Below the pieces are notes generated by a model, which did not search any database, had not been told where the DNA came from, and worked only from the letters and a program-made list of their open reading frames with translations. A stretch of 5,438 nucleotides of DNA from Mobilicoccus sp032100225 (GTDB lineage: Bacteria > Actinomycetota > Actinomycetes > Actinomycetales > Dermatophilaceae), in assembly GCA_032100225.1 (NCBI GenBank), contig DAMDJY010000195.1:1-5438 (forward strand), in the 5' to 3' direction. Below, piece after piece: positions 4,513 through 5,438 of this stretch. Numbering within the stretch: the stretch's first letter is position 1; every line of letters begins with the position of its first letter. Made by a program: the position numbers and the translations under genes.

Positions 4513-5438
4513 GTGCATCACGAGCCCGCCAACGTCTCCCGCAGCGTCGGCGAGTCGCCAGAGATGGCGACCTTTGTCACCGGACCCCAGTTCGAGCCCA
4601 CCCACGAGCGTGCTCTCACGCCTTCGGTCGGCCCCGCCCACGACCTCGACGGTTTCGTCCGTCAGTTCATGCGCGAACTCAACTACGGGCAGGGCGTGCC
4701 TCTGTCGCGCTCCACCGTCAACGACCAGTACATGGCGCTCGCGCGCACCGTGCGCAACTACCTGATGCAGGGCTGGATCCGCACGGGCAAGCGCCGCCGT
4801 GACGCCGGTGACCGCGTCGTCGGCTACCTCTCCGCCGAGTACCTCCTGGGACGCCAGCTCGACAACGCGCTCCTTGCCGGTGACCTCGAGGACATCGNNN
4901 NNNNNNNACGGCCTGCGGCCTGGACCTCGACATCCTGCGCGCCCAAGAGGTCGAGCCCGGTCTCGGCAACGGTGGCCTCGGCCGCCTCGCCGCCTGCTTC
5001 GTCGACTCCCTCGCCACGATGGACGTCTCCTGCATCGGCTACGGCATCCGCTACGAGTACGGCATCTTCCGTCAGACCTTCATCGACGGCCGCCAGGTCG
5101 AGGTGCCGGACAGCTGGCTCTCCCTGGGCTCGCCGTGGGAGTTCCCGCAGCCCGACCGCGCCGTACAGATCGACTTCGGCGGCCACACCGAGCACTACAC
5201 CGGCGACGACGGCCGCGAGCGCACCCGCTGGGTCCCGTCCTGGAACGTGGAGGCAGTGCCCTACCACCTGCTCGTCCCGGGCTACCGCAACGGCGTCGTC
5301 AACACCCTGCGCCTGTGGAGCGCCCGCGCCACCAAGGCCTTCGACCTGCAGCTGTTCAACAAGGGCGACTACGCCGAGGCCGTCCGCGCCCAGACCTTCG
5401 CCGAGAACATCACCAAGGTGCTGTACCCGGAGGACTCC
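4513..5438 (+). CDS. glgP: Glycogen/maltodextrin phosphorylase (GT35), N-terminal third, with internal assembly gap
   Basis: The protein opens at GTG 4513 and runs off the right edge; about 305 residues are readable out of roughly 800-850 in the family. Alpha-glucan phosphorylases use pyridoxal phosphate and inorganic phosphate to release glucose-1-phosphate from glycogen or maltodextrins. Recognisable family blocks: GYLSAEYLLGRQLDNALL before the gap, then GLGNGGLGRLAACF and DSLAT, GYGIRYEYGIFRQ, DGRQVEVPDSWL, GYRNGVVNTLRLWSA, and ENITKVLYPEDS at the edge. This is the E. coli MalP/GlgP-like form. The PLP lysine lies beyond the window. Ten Ns at 4898-4907 interrupt the gene; the frame before the gap (GTG 4513) and after it (codon start 4908) differ if the gap is taken as ten bases. 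Both flanks match adjoining parts of the family without disruption, so I treat this as a gap-length artefact, not a broken gene. Upstream, cueP is transcribed divergently. Confidence 0.93.
   Translation, partial: MHHEPANVSRSVGESPEMATFVTGPQFEPTHERALTPSVGPAHDLDGFVRQFMRELNYGQGVPLSRSTVNDQYMALARTVRNYLMQGWIRTGKRRRDAGDRVVGYLSAEYLLGRQLDNALLAGDLEDIXXXXRPAAWTSTSCAPKRSSPVSATVASAASPPASSTPSPRWTSPASATASATSTASSVRPSSTAARSRCRTAGSPWARRGSSRSPTAPYRSTSAATPSTTPATTAASAPAGSRPGTWRQCPTTCSSRATATASSTPCACGAPAPPRPSTCSCSTRATTPRPSAPRPSPRTSPRCCTRRT
4898..4907. other. Assembly gap (10 N) inside the phosphorylase gene
   Basis: Ten ambiguous bases separate codons for LEDI and TACGLDLD of the phosphorylase. To keep the reading frame the true gap must be 2 more than a multiple of three (for example 11, 14 or 17 bases). 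Comparison with E. coli MalP, which has about seven residues between the matching points, suggests about 14 bases, give or take one or two codons. The ten Ns are therefore a placeholder. Confidence 0.9.

Noticed and set aside
1..5438. Defence system, mobile element, CRISPR array, tRNA or rRNA
   Set aside because: No transposase, integrase, repeat array, RNA gene or toxin-antitoxin pair could be recognised on either strand.

Overview
The window comes from a high-GC actinomycete. GC content is very high throughout, codons end mostly in G or C, stop codons are nearly all TGA, genes are tightly packed with 4 to 7 base overlaps, and the family mix (CueP, DUF2218, actinobacterial-style Nudix enzymes, a GT35 phosphorylase) fits that phylum. 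I cannot name the genus from this sequence alone. A run of ten Ns shows that it is draft assembly.

Layout from left to right. (1) Positions 1-1306, minus strand: a two-gene operon with an alpha/beta-hydrolase-fold protein lacking most of its expected catalytic residues, followed through an ATGA overlap by the N-terminal part of an isoaspartyl peptidase/plant-type asparaginase that runs off the left edge. (2) Positions 1307-1494: a divergent intergenic region. (3) Positions 1495-2646, plus strand: a three-gene cluster with a half-length MntP-like manganese exporter (only the C-terminal repeat of the normal protein), a DUF2218 protein, and a Nudix hydrolase that overlaps the DUF2218 gene by 7 bases. 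(4) A 35-base convergent gap. (5) Positions 2682-4278, minus strand: an operon read right to left with a CueP-family copper-binding lipoprotein, a second unrelated Nudix hydrolase with no ATG start, and a Gdx/SugE-type small multidrug resistance transporter. (6) Positions 4279-4512: a divergent promoter region with a plausible promoter for cueP. (7) Positions 4513 to the end, plus strand: the first third of a glycogen/maltodextrin phosphorylase, interrupted by the N gap.

How the genes may work together: two neighbouring convergent operons each carry a small envelope or metal-handling gene (Mn export; Cu-binding lipoprotein plus a small cation exporter) together with a Nudix hydrolase. This could be a loose metal/stress-housekeeping cluster, but that is inference from proximity. 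The phosphorylase and the asparaginase operon look like ordinary metabolic neighbours. I found no CRISPR array, RNA gene, insertion sequence, phage gene or recognisable defence system. The most unusual items are the half-size MntP, the apparently non-catalytic alpha/beta hydrolase coupled to an asparaginase, the missing conventional start codon of the second Nudix gene, and an assembly gap whose stated length cannot be right.
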